Below are positions 28,508 to 37,494 of a stretch of DNA of 64,000 nt, one piece after another. The stretch covers positions 62,001 to 126,000 of the forward strand of contig NZ_AFWV01000001.1 of NCBI RefSeq assembly GCF_000223985.1, in the 5' to 3' direction. The notes beneath the pieces were generated by a model. The model worked only from the letters and a program-made list of their open reading frames with translations. It searched no databases and was not told where the DNA came from. The stretch's first letter is position 1, and every line of letters starts with the position of its first letter. Source of the DNA: Thiocapsa marina 5811. Lineage in GTDB: Bacteria; Pseudomonadota; Gammaproteobacteria; Chromatiales; Chromatiaceae. A program made the position numbers and the translations under genes.

Positions 28508-29051
28508 AACCGACAAAGGTCGCATAAGGCAGCATGCCCTTGGCCCCGGTTGTCGGGGCAGTCTCTTGGTGGGTAACGAGGAAAAGATCGAGTTTGTTGA
28601 TCAGCTCGGGGTGTTCCAAATCCCAGCGCTTCGCCGGGATCACGACGACGTCTTGTTGCGCGGCGAAGGTCGGTGCCGTCGCAGGAATGCTCGGGAGCGA
28701 GCTCACGCCGTCGAACAGGCCAGGGACAACGAAAACCGCGAGAAAGGCAGCTGCAGCGGCAAGTGCCATGCCGGCGATCGGTCTCCTGCTCGTCGACCGC
28801 TTCGGGTCGCCGCGGCGCGGGGCCAAGACCGTCGGCTCGCGCGCGACGCGCTCGCGAACCAGGTCCGCAACAGGACGACGCGATGCATGAACGGCCTCTC
28901 CGCGAATTGCCGAACCGATCGCGTGGTAGCGCTCCCATGTGCCTCGTAAGTCCGGATCGCCCGCGATGGCATCGACTAGTCGCGCGGTGCCGGCGGGATC
29001 GAGCTCGCCGTCCTGAAGCTCGGAAATGCGTTGTCGTAGCTCGTCGCTCAT
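28491..29051 (-). CDS. rseA: Anti-sigma-E factor RseA/MucA
   Basis: RseA is a single-pass inner-membrane protein whose cytoplasmic N-terminus holds sigma-E inactive; regulated proteolysis releases the sigma factor. The 186-aa product shows the N-terminal sigma-binding domain (MSDELRQRISELQDGELDP...RGTWERYHAIGSAIRGE), one transmembrane helix (PIAGMALAAAAAFLAVFVVPGLF) and a periplasmic tail. The ATG at 29051 starts the conserved MSDELRQRIS; 14 upstream in-frame codons are not conserved. A 147-bp gap separates it from rpoE. Confidence 0.92.
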   Translation of the reverse strand: MSDELRQRISELQDGELDPAGTARLVDAIAGDPDLRGTWERYHAIGSAIRGEAVHASRRPVADLVRERVAREPTVLAPRRGDPKRSTSRRPIAGMALAAAAAFLAVFVVPGLFDGVSSLPSIPATAPTFAAQQDVVVIPAKRWDLEHPELINKLDLFLVTHQETAPTTGAKGMLPYATFVGYEAGR

Positions 29052-29198
29052 TGCTTCATGCCTTGGCTGAGAATTCATTGACTGGATGGACATCGTCGTC
29101 CGAGGATTTCGACCTCACGTCTCCTGCGAAGGTGCCGACAGGCGCGCCGGACAACGCCCGACGCAGCCGCTCGCTGCCGATTTGACGCCGCCGAGCCG

Positions 29199-29783
29199 TC
29201 ATGGTTCGAGGAGTGGCCGCAACCGCTTGTCGATTGCATCGCGGGCACGAAAGATACGTGAGCGCACGGTGCCGATCGGGCAAGCCATCGCGGTCGCGAT
29301 CTCTTCGTAGCTCATGCCCTCCAACTCGCGCAGCACGATGGCCGTGCGCAGATCGTCGGGCAGGTCGTCGAGCGCGCGTTGAACGGTCTGTGCGATCTCC
29401 TCGGTCAACGCAAGCCGCTCGGGCGTTCCGGAATCCCGCAGGCGAACACCCATGTCCATCTGCTCGGCGACTTCGGCCTCGACGTCGTCCCCCGGGGGGC
29501 GACGCCCCTGCGCCACCAGGTGGTTCTTCACCGTGTTCACCGCGATACGATAGAGCCAGGTGTAGAAGGCACTCTCGCCGCGAAACGCCGGAAGTGCACG
29601 GTATGCCTTCAGGAAGGCATCCTGACTGACGTCCATCACCTCGCTCGGATCGCGGACATACCGGGAGATCAGGTTTGCCACCTTTTGCTGATACTTCAAC
29701 ACCAGCAAGTCGAAAGCGCGCTTGTCTCCGTTCTGGGCGCGCGCCACTAGCTCCTGATCGGCGGTGCGCTCAGACATGGACAC
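29199..29783 (-). CDS. rpoE: RNA polymerase sigma-E factor (RpoE/AlgU)
   Basis: This is an ECF sigma factor for envelope stress. The 194-aa product has region 2 ([20 protein letters not shown]...[33 protein letters not shown]) and region 4 ([26 protein letters not shown]...[14 protein letters not shown]), both very close to RpoE/AlgU. Two starts, MSMSER (29783) and MSER (29777), are possible. A sigma-E-like promoter lies just upstream, suggesting autoregulation. It is divergent from nadB, the arrangement also seen in E. coli. Confidence 0.97.
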   Translation of the reverse strand: MSMSERTADQELVARAQNGDKRAFDLLVLKYQQKVANLISRYVRDPSEVMDVSQDAFLKAYRALPAFRGESAFYTWLYRIAVNTVKNHLVAQGRRPPGDDVEAEVAEQMDMGVRLRDSGTPERLALTEEIAQTVQRALDDLPDDLRTAIVLRELEGMSYEEIATAMACPIGTVRSRIFRARDAIDKRLRPLLEP

Positions 29784-29817
29784 GAGCCTTGGCGCTGCTG
29801 ACCAGCGATTCCGTTGG

Positions 29818-29845
29818 CATTGACAATTCCCCGATTCGGAAGTTC
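29818..29845 (-). promoter_or_regulatory. Putative sigma-E-dependent promoter of rpoE
   Basis: On the minus strand GAACTT (29845-29840) is followed, after 16 bases, by TCAATG (29823-29818). This resembles the GAACTT-N16-TCTRA/TCAAA consensus of RpoE/AlgU promoters. Transcription would start about 30 bases before the rpoE ATG. Confidence 0.55.
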
Positions 29846-30070
29846 GTGAGCACCCTCACGTGCGGCCGAGGCCCCTCAAATAAAGCGACAAACCTTGATC
29901 CCGCCCATGAAATGGGTGAGTTTACGGCGAACCGCGCGAATCGCCCAAACTCAACCCGATCACCTTCGAGATCGAGGATCATGACGACGCCGAACCTCGA
30001 TCCGTCCGACCTCGGCGCCTGTTCCGGTCCACTCATGCCTGTCCGATCCCCTAATGTGAAGGTTCCGACC

Positions 30071-31699
30071 ATGCAAGCTACGCCTCACCGCCACGACGTC
30101 CTGATTCTCGGCAGCGGCGCCGCGGGACTCAGCCTCGCACTGCGCCTGCACGACGACCTTTCGGTCGCCGTCATCTCCAAGCGCGAGCTCAGGGAAGGAA
30201 GCACGCTCTATGCGCAAGGCGGTATCTCGGCCGTGCTGGATGCGACCGACTCGATCGAATCGCACGTGCAGGACACCCTCAAGGCCGGCGCCGGACTCTG
30301 CGACCGCCGCGTGGTCCGGCACATCGTGGAGCGCGGACCGGACAACATCCGCTGGCTGCTCGATCAGGGTGTGGAGTTTACACGTGACGAGGCCAGCGCA
30401 TCGACGGGCGGCTATCACCTCACGCGCGAAGGCGGCCACACCCATCGCAGGGTCATCCACGCCGCCGATGCGACCGGCCGTGCCGTGGCGACAACGCTCG
30501 AGGCACAGGTGCGCGGCAAGCCGAACACGACACTCTTCGAGCAGCACATCGCCGTCGACCTCATCACCTCCAAGCATCGCCCCGGCAAGACAAACCACCG
30601 CTGTCTCGGCGCCTACATCCTGGATTTGGGCACGGGCCAGGTCGAAGTCCACCTTGCACGTTTTGTCGTCTTGGCAACCGGGGGCGCAAACAAGGTCTAT
30701 CTCTACACCAGTAATCCGGATGTTTCGACCGGCGACGGCATCGCGATGGCCTGGCGAGCCGGGTGTCGCGTGGCGAACATGGAGTTCATGCAGTTTCACC
30801 CGACCTGCCTCTACCACCCCGAGGCGCGATCCTTTCTGATCACCGAGGCACTGCGCGGGGAAGGCGCGCGTCTGTTGCTGCCCGACGGGGAGCGCTTCAT
30901 GCCGCGGTTCGATCCGCGTGCCGAACTCGCCCCGCGCGACATCGTGGCACGCGCCATCGACCACGAGATGAAGCGGCTCGGTACCGCCTGCGTCTATCTG
31001 GACATCTCGCACCGGCCGGCCGACTTCGTGATCGAGCACTTTCCGACCATTCACCAGCGCTGCCTCGAGCTCGGAATCGACATCACCACCGATCCCATTC
31101 CGGTCGTTCCGGCCGCACATTACACCTGCGGCGGCGTCATGGTCGACGAGCGCGCCCGCACCGACCTGCCCGGCCTCTATGCCAGCGGCGAGACCGCCTA
31201 CACGGGCCTGCACGGCGCGAACCGGATGGCGAGCAACTCCCTTCTCGAGTGCCTGGTGTACTCCGAGCTGGCGGCCGAAGACATCGCACGCCTGATGAAC
31301 GACATTCCGGAGCCGCCCGAGGTGCAACCCTGGGACGAGAGCCGGGTCACCGAGCCGGACGAAGAGGTGGTGGTGACACACAACTGGGACGAGCTGCGTC
31401 GCTTCATGTGGGACTACGTCGGCATCGTGCGCACAAACAAACGCCTGCGCCGCGCCAAACGCCGCGCCGACCTGCTCCAACAAGAGGTCATCGAGTATTA
31501 CAGCCGATTCCGGGTCAGCAACGACCTGATCGAGCTGCGCAACCTGCTCGAGGTCGCCGACCTGATCATCCAATCGGCACTGCGCCGGCGCGAAAGCCGC
31601 GGGCTGCATTACACCCTGGATTTTCCGGACAAGGACGCGACCCAACGTACACCGACCATCCTGATCCCGGACAGCTACCGCCCGCGACACGGCGATTGA
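30071..31699 (+). CDS. nadB: L-aspartate oxidase
   Basis: NadB is a flavoenzyme that oxidises L-aspartate to iminoaspartate, the first step of de novo NAD synthesis with NadA. The 542-aa product has the FAD-binding [13 protein letters not shown] near the N-terminus, [14 protein letters not shown], the substrate-site region [11 protein letters not shown], and [17 protein letters not shown] near the C-terminal flavin site. Length equals the E. coli enzyme when started at the ATG at 30071. The longer upstream frame covers the divergent rpoE promoter. The stop is followed by repeat DNA. Confidence 0.97.
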   Translation: MQATPHRHDVLILGSGAAGLSLALRLHDDLSVAVISKRELREGSTLYAQGGISAVLDATDSIESHVQDTLKAGAGLCDRRVVRHIVERGPDNIRWLLDQGVEFTRDEASASTGGYHLTREGGHTHRRVIHAADATGRAVATTLEAQVRGKPNTTLFEQHIAVDLITSKHRPGKTNHRCLGAYILDLGTGQVEVHLARFVVLATGGANKVYLYTSNPDVSTGDGIAMAWRAGCRVANMEFMQFHPTCLYHPEARSFLITEALRGEGARLLLPDGERFMPRFDPRAELAPRDIVARAIDHEMKRLGTACVYLDISHRPADFVIEHFPTIHQRCLELGIDITTDPIPVVPAAHYTCGGVMVDERARTDLPGLYASGETAYTGLHGANRMASNSLLECLVYSELAAEDIARLMNDIPEPPEVQPWDESRVTEPDEEVVVTHNWDELRRFMWDYVGIVRTNKRLRRAKRRADLLQQEVIEYYSRFRVSNDLIELRNLLEVADLIIQSALRRRESRGLHYTLDFPDKDATQRTPTILIPDSYRPRHGD

Positions 31700-31784
31700 G
31701 CACAAAGCCACCGCCGGGCTGCCGATGAGACCGTCTGCATCACCCCGACGCACCCTGCCGGGGCCGTGAAATAGAGCCGGGATG

Positions 31785-31863
31785 TAGGGTGTGGTGACGA
31801 AGGAACCGCACCGATGCCCGGTCCGGTCGTCGCTCGGTGCGGTTCGTACCTCACCGCACCCTG
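31785..31863. repeat. Long imperfect hairpin (TAGGGTGTGGTGACG type)
   Basis: TAGGGTGTGGTGACGAAGG... pairs with its near complement CTCACCGCACCCT across about 79 bp; the inner arms are GGAACCGCACCGA / TCGGTGCGGTTC. It is a REP-like structure in the 3' region of nadB. In the rest of 31700-32134 no gene is seen. Confidence 0.7.
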
Positions 31864-32134
31864 CACGCCGACCCGTAAGTCGGCATCCCGATGCCGGCAC
31901 GGGCGTCCCGATCGTCGGCAGGGTCCCGGGGCGCCGACAGACATCGCCCTATCAATCCTCAACATTGACTCAGACCGAAGGCGACCATTTTCGAAGTAGG
32001 TTATATTGCCGCGTTACGTCGGAACGCTCAGACGGGTCTTCGCGCGCGCAGCCTTGCGCGGTCCGATCCGATGCGCCGCCCGACCCGAGCGTCGCATACC
32101 TGCGGCACAACGGCACCGCGTCGGTTCCGTCCGC

Positions 32135-32164
32135 CTCCGATCGGCTCCGATCGGTTCCGATCGG
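32135..32164. repeat. Three tandem 10-bp palindromic repeats in the ppsA leader
   Basis: YTCCGATCGG occurs three times head-to-tail (32135-32164), each with the perfect palindrome CCGATCGG. Degenerate copies (tcggttccg) sit on both sides. The array ends about 40 bases before the ppsA start codon, so it falls in the promoter or leader of ppsA and may be a regulator-binding array. Confidence 0.6.
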
Positions 32165-32201
32165 TTCCGCCCGACATACCCGCAATTGGAGAACGATCAA
32201 G

Positions 32202-34580
32202 ATGACCGACTATGTCCGCTGGCTGAGCGAGCTCGGAATGGACGACGTCCCCGTCGTCGGCGGCAAGAACGCGTCGCTCGGCGAGATGATCCAGAACCTC
32301 ACCGATTTGGGTGTTCAGGTGCCGGGCGGGTTCGCTACGACCGCGGATGCCTACCGCGAGTTTCTCGCCAAAGACGGACTTGACGAGCGCATCCAAACGG
32401 TTCTCGACGCATTGGACGTCGACGATGTCACGGCCCTCTCCCAAGCCGGTCCGCGCATCCGCGGCTGGGTCATGGAGCAGCCCTTCCCGGCCGCACTGGA
32501 GGCGGCGATCGACGACGCCTTCGCCCGTCTGACCGCCGATGCCGGGACCGCCGCGGTGTCTTGGGCCGTGCGCTCCTCGGCAACCGCGGAGGATCTGCCC
32601 GACGCCTCCTTCGCGGGTCAGCAAGAGACCTTCTTGAACGTCGAGGGTCTGGACAACATCAAGCACCGGATCAAGGAGGTCTTCGCCTCCCTGTTCAACG
32701 ACCGGGCCATTTCCTATCGCGTGCATCAGGGGTTCGAGCATCGCAATGTCGCCCTCTCGGCCGGCATCCAGCGCATGGTGCGCAGCGATCTGGCCGCCTC
32801 CGGCGTCATGTTCACGCTGGATACCGAATCGGGCTTCCGCGACGCCGTCTTCATTACCTCGAGCTACGGGCTCGGCGAGATGGTCGTGCAGGGCGCGGTC
32901 AACCCGGACGAGTTCTATGTCCACAAGCCCACGCTGGCCGCCGGACGCCCCGCCATTCTGCGCCGCAGCGTCGGCGACAAGGCGATCCGCATGGTCTACG
33001 ACGCCGCTCCCGGCGCCAAGAGCCCGGTGCGCACCGAGGACGTCCCCGAGGCCGAGCGCCCGTTGTTCAGCATCACGGATGCCGAGATCGAGCAGCTCGC
33101 ACGACAGGCCGTCCTGATCGAGCAGCACTACGGACGCCCGATGGACATCGAATGGGCGAAAGACGGCAACGACGGCAAGCTCTATGTGGTGCAGGCGCGT
33201 CCCGAGACCGTACAGAGCCGCTCGGGCAACGTGATCGAGCGCTATGTGCTGCGCGAGAAGGGGCCGGTGCTGACCACCGGGCGCAGTATCGGCAGCCGCA
33301 TCGGCGCCGGCGCGGCCAAGATCGTCTCGAGTATCGCCGACATGCACCGTGTCGAAGCCGGCGACGTGCTCATCACCGACATGACCGACCCCGACTGGGA
33401 GCCGGTCATGAAGCGCGCGGCGGCCATCGTCACCAACCGCGGCGGGCGCACCTGTCATGCCGCCATCATCGCCCGCGAGCTGGGCGTGCCGGCCGTGGTC
33501 GGCTGCAACAACGCGACCGATGTGGTGCAGGACGGCCAGCTCGTCACCGTCAGCTGCGCCGAGGGCGACACGGGTCTCATCTACGACGGCAAGCTGGCGT
33601 TCGACTACAAGACCGTCGAGCTCTCGGCCATGCCCGAGATCCCGGTGAAGATCATGATGAACGTCGGCAACCCGGACCGCGCCTTCGCCTTCGCGGCGAC
33701 GCCGAACGCCGGTATCGGTCTGGCACGTTTGGAATTCATCATCAACAACATGATCGGGATCCATCCCAAGGCGCTGCTCGAATTCGACCAGCTCCCGGCG
33801 GACCTCAAGGCCAAGATCGCACCACGGATCGCCGCCTATACCAGCCCGCGCGAGTTCTATATTGCCAAGCTCGCCGAAGGCATCTCGACCCTGGCCGCGG
33901 CATTCGCGCCCAACACCGTCATCGTGCGCATGTCGGACTTCAAGTCCAACGAATACGCCAACCTGGTCGGCGGGACCCGCTACGAGCCGGAAGAAGAAAA
34001 CCCTATGATCGGATTCCGGGGTGCCGGGCGCTACGTGGCGGAGAACTTCAAGGACTGCTTCGAGCTCGAATGCGAGGCGCTCAAGCGCGTGCGCGACGAC
34101 ATGGGTCTGACCAACGTCGAGATCATGATCCCCTTCGTGCGGACGCTCAAACAGGCCAAGGCGGTCGTCGAGGCGCTCGCCGAGCAGGGACTTGCGCGCG
34201 GCAAGAACGGGCTGCGGCTCATCATGATGTGCGAGCTGCCCTCCAACGCCGTGTTGGCCGAGGAATTCCTGGAGTATTTCGACGGCTTCTCGATCGGCTC
34301 CAACGACATGACCCAGCTCACCTTGGGCCTGGATCGCGACTCGAGCCTAGTCGCCGAGAGCTTCGACGAGCGCGACCCGGCCGTGAAGAAGATGCTGTCG
34401 ATGGCGATCGCCGCGTGCCGCGCCCAAGGCAAGTATGTCGGCATCTGCGGTCAGGGCCCGTCGGATCACAAGGACTTCGCCGACTGGCTGCTCAAGCAAG
34501 GGATCACCAGCATCTCGCTCAACCCGGATACCGTCATCGATACCTGGATCTATCTGGCGGAGCAGGCAAAGACACTCTGA
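32202..34580 (+). CDS. ppsA: Phosphoenolpyruvate synthase
   Basis: PpsA converts pyruvate and ATP to PEP, AMP and phosphate, feeding gluconeogenesis and anaplerosis in the cytosol. The 792-aa product has the N-terminal ATP-grasp domain ([34 protein letters not shown]), the phosphohistidine domain with H419 ([14 protein letters not shown], matching H421 in E. coli) and the C-terminal PEP-binding barrel ([29 protein letters not shown]). I chose the ATG at 32202 ([12 protein letters not shown]) with a GGAG site 11 bases upstream; the 137-codon upstream extension is repeat DNA. Confidence 0.97.
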   Translation: MTDYVRWLSELGMDDVPVVGGKNASLGEMIQNLTDLGVQVPGGFATTADAYREFLAKDGLDERIQTVLDALDVDDVTALSQAGPRIRGWVMEQPFPAALEAAIDDAFARLTADAGTAAVSWAVRSSATAEDLPDASFAGQQETFLNVEGLDNIKHRIKEVFASLFNDRAISYRVHQGFEHRNVALSAGIQRMVRSDLAASGVMFTLDTESGFRDAVFITSSYGLGEMVVQGAVNPDEFYVHKPTLAAGRPAILRRSVGDKAIRMVYDAAPGAKSPVRTEDVPEAERPLFSITDAEIEQLARQAVLIEQHYGRPMDIEWAKDGNDGKLYVVQARPETVQSRSGNVIERYVLREKGPVLTTGRSIGSRIGAGAAKIVSSIADMHRVEAGDVLITDMTDPDWEPVMKRAAAIVTNRGGRTCHAAIIARELGVPAVVGCNNATDVVQDGQLVTVSCAEGDTGLIYDGKLAFDYKTVELSAMPEIPVKIMMNVGNPDRAFAFAATPNAGIGLARLEFIINNMIGIHPKALLEFDQLPADLKAKIAPRIAAYTSPREFYIAKLAEGISTLAAAFAPNTVIVRMSDFKSNEYANLVGGTRYEPEEENPMIGFRGAGRYVAENFKDCFELECEALKRVRDDMGLTNVEIMIPFVRTLKQAKAVVEALAEQGLARGKNGLRLIMMCELPSNAVLAEEFLEYFDGFSIGSNDMTQLTLGLDRDSSLVAESFDERDPAVKKMLSMAIAACRAQGKYVGICGQGPSDHKDFADWLLKQGITSISLNPDTVIDTWIYLAEQAKTL

Positions 34581-34602
34581 GGCTTTCGGAGGGCGGACAA
34601 GC

Positions 34603-34719
34603 GCTGTAGGGTGGACAAGCGCTGTAGGGTGGACAAGCGCTGTAGGGTGGACAAGCGCAGCGCAGTCCACCAGCGCCGGAGCAGAGTTCGGTGGACTGCG
34701 CTGCGCTTGTCCACCCTAC
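34603..34719. repeat. REP-type palindrome copy 3 with tandem 18-bp units
   Basis: The 18-mer gctgtagggtggacaagc occurs three times in perfect tandem (34603-34656), preceded by a degenerate copy. The last unit leads into a complete REP hairpin (GTAGGGTGGACAAGCGCAGCGC ... GCGCTTGTCCACCCTAC). It lies in the gap between the convergent ppsA and the gene at 34752. The 5' arm appears to have been amplified by slippage. Confidence 0.85.
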
Positions 34720-34751
34720 CGGTTTGTCGCACCGCACGATGAGCACGCCGG

Positions 34752-35507
34752 TCACCGGCGAGGCCGCACCTCGAACTTGATCAGCGGATGGGCCAGGCCG
34801 TCGCGCACCACGGCGCGATTCCAAGGCACCAAGGCCGTCTGAATCACCTCGCGAAATCGCGCGCGTGCCGAGCTGTCCAGATCCACGGTGATCAGGCAGC
34901 GATAACCGCGAATCCCGAAACCGTCGTCCGGACGCACCTTCAGGTCGTAGCCTGCGGCCGGGATGAGCCCTTCCTGCAGGCACTCGGCGAGGACCTCGGT
35001 CACGCAAGCGCCTATCGCATCGCTGCCCGGATCAGCGGCGTGCCGGGAACCGGTCCAACCGAGCCGCCTCGCGCGGATTGCCTCCTCCGGGGCAGCCAAC
35101 AGCTGCTCCCGCCGCTGCGCGATCCACTCCCCCGCCACAAGCTGTACGGCTACCGAGGCCACGGACTCCGACGCAAACCGTTGACCTGCCAACGCCACGA
35201 CCGAGCGCGGAACAAAAGTGCCATAGAGGCGCATCGTCCGATTCATGCACGGTGCGCCGGCCCCGCGATCGGCCAGTACATACCAGCGCCGCGCCTCGGC
35301 CATGGCATGGGTGTCGCGCACCGCCACCTCGCCGCCCGCACCGAGCTCCCAGCCGTCGGGCCAGAGTGCGACCTGATAGGCCGGTAAGGCCGCGACGACA
35401 CGGGCGGCTCGATCTGCACTTGCGTCCTTGCCCGAGCGCTTAAGCCGCACGGGCGACAGGGACGCAAACAGCCTCGACGGACCGGCCGCGAAGGATCGGC
35501 TCGGCAC
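34752..35507 (-). CDS. Protein of unknown function encoded directly after pckG
   Basis: I do not recognise the family. Translated from the GTG at 35507, the product is 251 aa, soluble and without signal or membrane segment. It has a recognisable core (ALPAYQVALWPDGWELGAGG; WYVLADRGAG; FGIRGYRCLITVDLD), but no catalytic motif is evident. The GTG lies four bases past the pckG stop with an AGAGG site, so it is the second gene of a pckG operon. An open frame extends 46 codons further upstream but only as antisense-like low-complexity sequence inside pckG. A role linked to PEP carboxykinase is inference from position alone. Confidence 0.6.
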   Translation of the reverse strand: MPSRSFAAGPSRLFASLSPVRLKRSGKDASADRAARVVAALPAYQVALWPDGWELGAGGEVAVRDTHAMAEARRWYVLADRGAGAPCMNRTMRLYGTFVPRSVVALAGQRFASESVASVAVQLVAGEWIAQRREQLLAAPEEAIRARRLGWTGSRHAADPGSDAIGACVTEVLAECLQEGLIPAAGYDLKVRPDDGFGIRGYRCLITVDLDSSARARFREVIQTALVPWNRAVVRDGLAHPLIKFEVRPRR

Positions 35508-35511
35508 CCGA

Positions 35512-37374
35512 TCAGGACCTCTTGGTGCTGGAAAGATCCCAAAGCGCCGGGGAGTGAAAGAGCCTGGCGAGCTGAAGCTCGCGCTCGCTCTCGAGCTCGC
35601 GCGGCATATGATCCCCGAAGCGCGTGAAGAGCTCCTCCTGATCATGGGTCTCCAGTCGCGCCGATTCGCGATCGATGTTCATGATCGAGTAGAAGCGCTC
35701 GCGATCGAAATCCAGCCCGTCCCAGTTGAAAGCCTCGTAGTCCGGGATCCAGCCGATCGGACTCTCGACCGCCGAGCCCTTGTCGTTGCAGCGTTTGACG
35801 ATCCATTCGAGCACACGCATGTTCTCGCCGAAGCCCGGCCAGATGAAGCGCCCGTGATCGTCCTTACGGAACCAATTGACGCGGAAGATCCGCGGCGGGG
35901 TGGAGACACAGCGCCGCCCGATCCGCAGCCAATGCCGCCAATAGTCCGCCATGTTGTAGCCGCAGAAGGGCAGCATCGCCATGGGATCGCGCCGCACGGC
36001 CGCCTGCCCGATCGCCGCCGCGGTGGCCTCCGACCCCATGGTCGCGGCCAGATAGACCCCGTGCTCCCAGTTGTAGCTCTGAAACGCCAGCGGGAAATGC
36101 CGACTGACCCGGCCGCCGAACAGGAAGGCGCTGATGGGCACGCCCTTGGGGTTCTCCCATTCCGGATCGATCGAGGGGCATGCCGAGGCAGGCGCGGTGA
36201 AGCGTGCATTCGGATGGGCCGCGTGCCGACCGCAACCCGGCGTCCAGTCCTCGCCCTTCCAATCGATCAGGTGATCGGGCGGCTCCTTGGTCATGCCCTC
36301 CCACCAGACGGAACCATCGTCGGCCAGCGCGCAGTTGGTGAAGATGGCATTCGCGCGCAGTGCCGCCATGGCGTTGGGGTTGGAGTCCTCGTTCGTCCCC
36401 GGCGCCACCCCGAACAGGCCGTACTCGGGGTTGATCGCGTAAAAGCGCCCGTCGGCGGGATTGGGCTTGATCCAAGCAATGTCGTCGCCGACCGTGGTGA
36501 TCTTCCAGCCCTCGAAGCCTTTGGGCGGAATGAGCATGGCAAAGTTGGTCTTGCCGCAGGCGCTCGGGAAGGCGGCGGCGACATAGCGCTTCTCGTGCTC
36601 GGGCGACTCCACGCCCATCACGAGCATATGCTCGGCCAGCCAACCTTCGTCACGCGCCATGACCGAGGCGATGCGCAGTGCGAAGCACTTCTTCCCGAGC
36701 AGGGCATTGCCGCCGTAGCCGCTGCCGAAAGACCAGATCTCGCGGGTCTCCGGGAAGTGGGCGATGTATTTATCCTCGATGCTGTTCGCGCAGGGCCAGG
36801 GCACATCCTGCTCGCCGGGTTGCAGGGGTGCGCCGACCGAGTGCACGCAGGGGACGAAGTCCCCGTGATCGCCCAGTGCGTCGAGCACCCGCTGGCCCAT
36901 CCGGGTCATGATCCGCTGATTCACCACCACATAGGGCGAATCCGTGACCTGCACACCGATATGCGCGATCGGCGAGCCGATCGGACCCATGCTGAAGGGG
37001 ATCACATAGAGCGTGCGCCCGCGCATGCAGTCCTTGAACAGCCCCTTGAGCAGCGCCTTCGCCTTACGAGGCTCGAGCCAGTTGTTGGTGGGCCCCGCAT
37101 CTTCCTCGCGCAGCGAGCAGATGAAAGTGCGGTCCTCGACCCGCGCGACATCGCTCGGGTGTGAGCGGGCCAGGAAGCTGTTTGGATGCGTCTCGGGATT
37201 GAGCCGGACGAAGGTACCGGCATCGACCATCTCGGTGCAGAGTCGGTCGTACTCCTCTTGAGAACCGTCGCACCAATAGACGCGATCGGGTTGGCAGAGC
37301 TCGGCCAACTGCGTCACCCAATCCAGGAGATGACGGTTTTGAGTACGGGTCTCCCCGTCGTGCCTGGTGGTCAT
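35512..37374 (-). CDS. pckG: Phosphoenolpyruvate carboxykinase (GTP)
   Basis: This enzyme interconverts oxaloacetate and PEP with GTP/GDP. The 620-aa product is of the GTP-dependent class: [19 protein letters not shown], the kinase-1a/P-loop FPSACGKTN (269-277), the metal-binding VGDDIAWIK, and [25 protein letters not shown]. The ATG at 37374 follows a perfect AAGGAG site six bases upstream; the 35-codon upstream extension is not needed. Together with ppsA, which lies convergently nearby, it gives the cell two routes to PEP. Confidence 0.97.
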   Translation of the reverse strand: MTTRHDGETRTQNRHLLDWVTQLAELCQPDRVYWCDGSQEEYDRLCTEMVDAGTFVRLNPETHPNSFLARSHPSDVARVEDRTFICSLREEDAGPTNNWLEPRKAKALLKGLFKDCMRGRTLYVIPFSMGPIGSPIAHIGVQVTDSPYVVVNQRIMTRMGQRVLDALGDHGDFVPCVHSVGAPLQPGEQDVPWPCANSIEDKYIAHFPETREIWSFGSGYGGNALLGKKCFALRIASVMARDEGWLAEHMLVMGVESPEHEKRYVAAAFPSACGKTNFAMLIPPKGFEGWKITTVGDDIAWIKPNPADGRFYAINPEYGLFGVAPGTNEDSNPNAMAALRANAIFTNCALADDGSVWWEGMTKEPPDHLIDWKGEDWTPGCGRHAAHPNARFTAPASACPSIDPEWENPKGVPISAFLFGGRVSRHFPLAFQSYNWEHGVYLAATMGSEATAAAIGQAAVRRDPMAMLPFCGYNMADYWRHWLRIGRRCVSTPPRIFRVNWFRKDDHGRFIWPGFGENMRVLEWIVKRCNDKGSAVESPIGWIPDYEAFNWDGLDFDRERFYSIMNIDRESARLETHDQEELFTRFGDHMPRELESERELQLARLFHSPALWDLSSTKRS

Positions 37375-37494
37375 GCCGGACTCCTTACTGTCGAAACAAG
37401 ACTGGATGCTGCCGATCATGCTAGAAAGAGCGACCGGCTTCCAGCCTCCAAGCAGAACTTCGGCGCCAAGCCCCGACAAAGCCGCCCTGCCGAT

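Noticed and set aside
29960-31900. Long open frame (646 codons) antisense to nadB
   Set aside because: Shadow frame; no start signal, and it would overlap the nadB gene, whose active-site motifs are clear.
34603-34656. Tandem 18-mers considered as a CRISPR-like array
   Set aside because: No spacers between units, no cas genes, and the unit is one arm of a REP hairpin.
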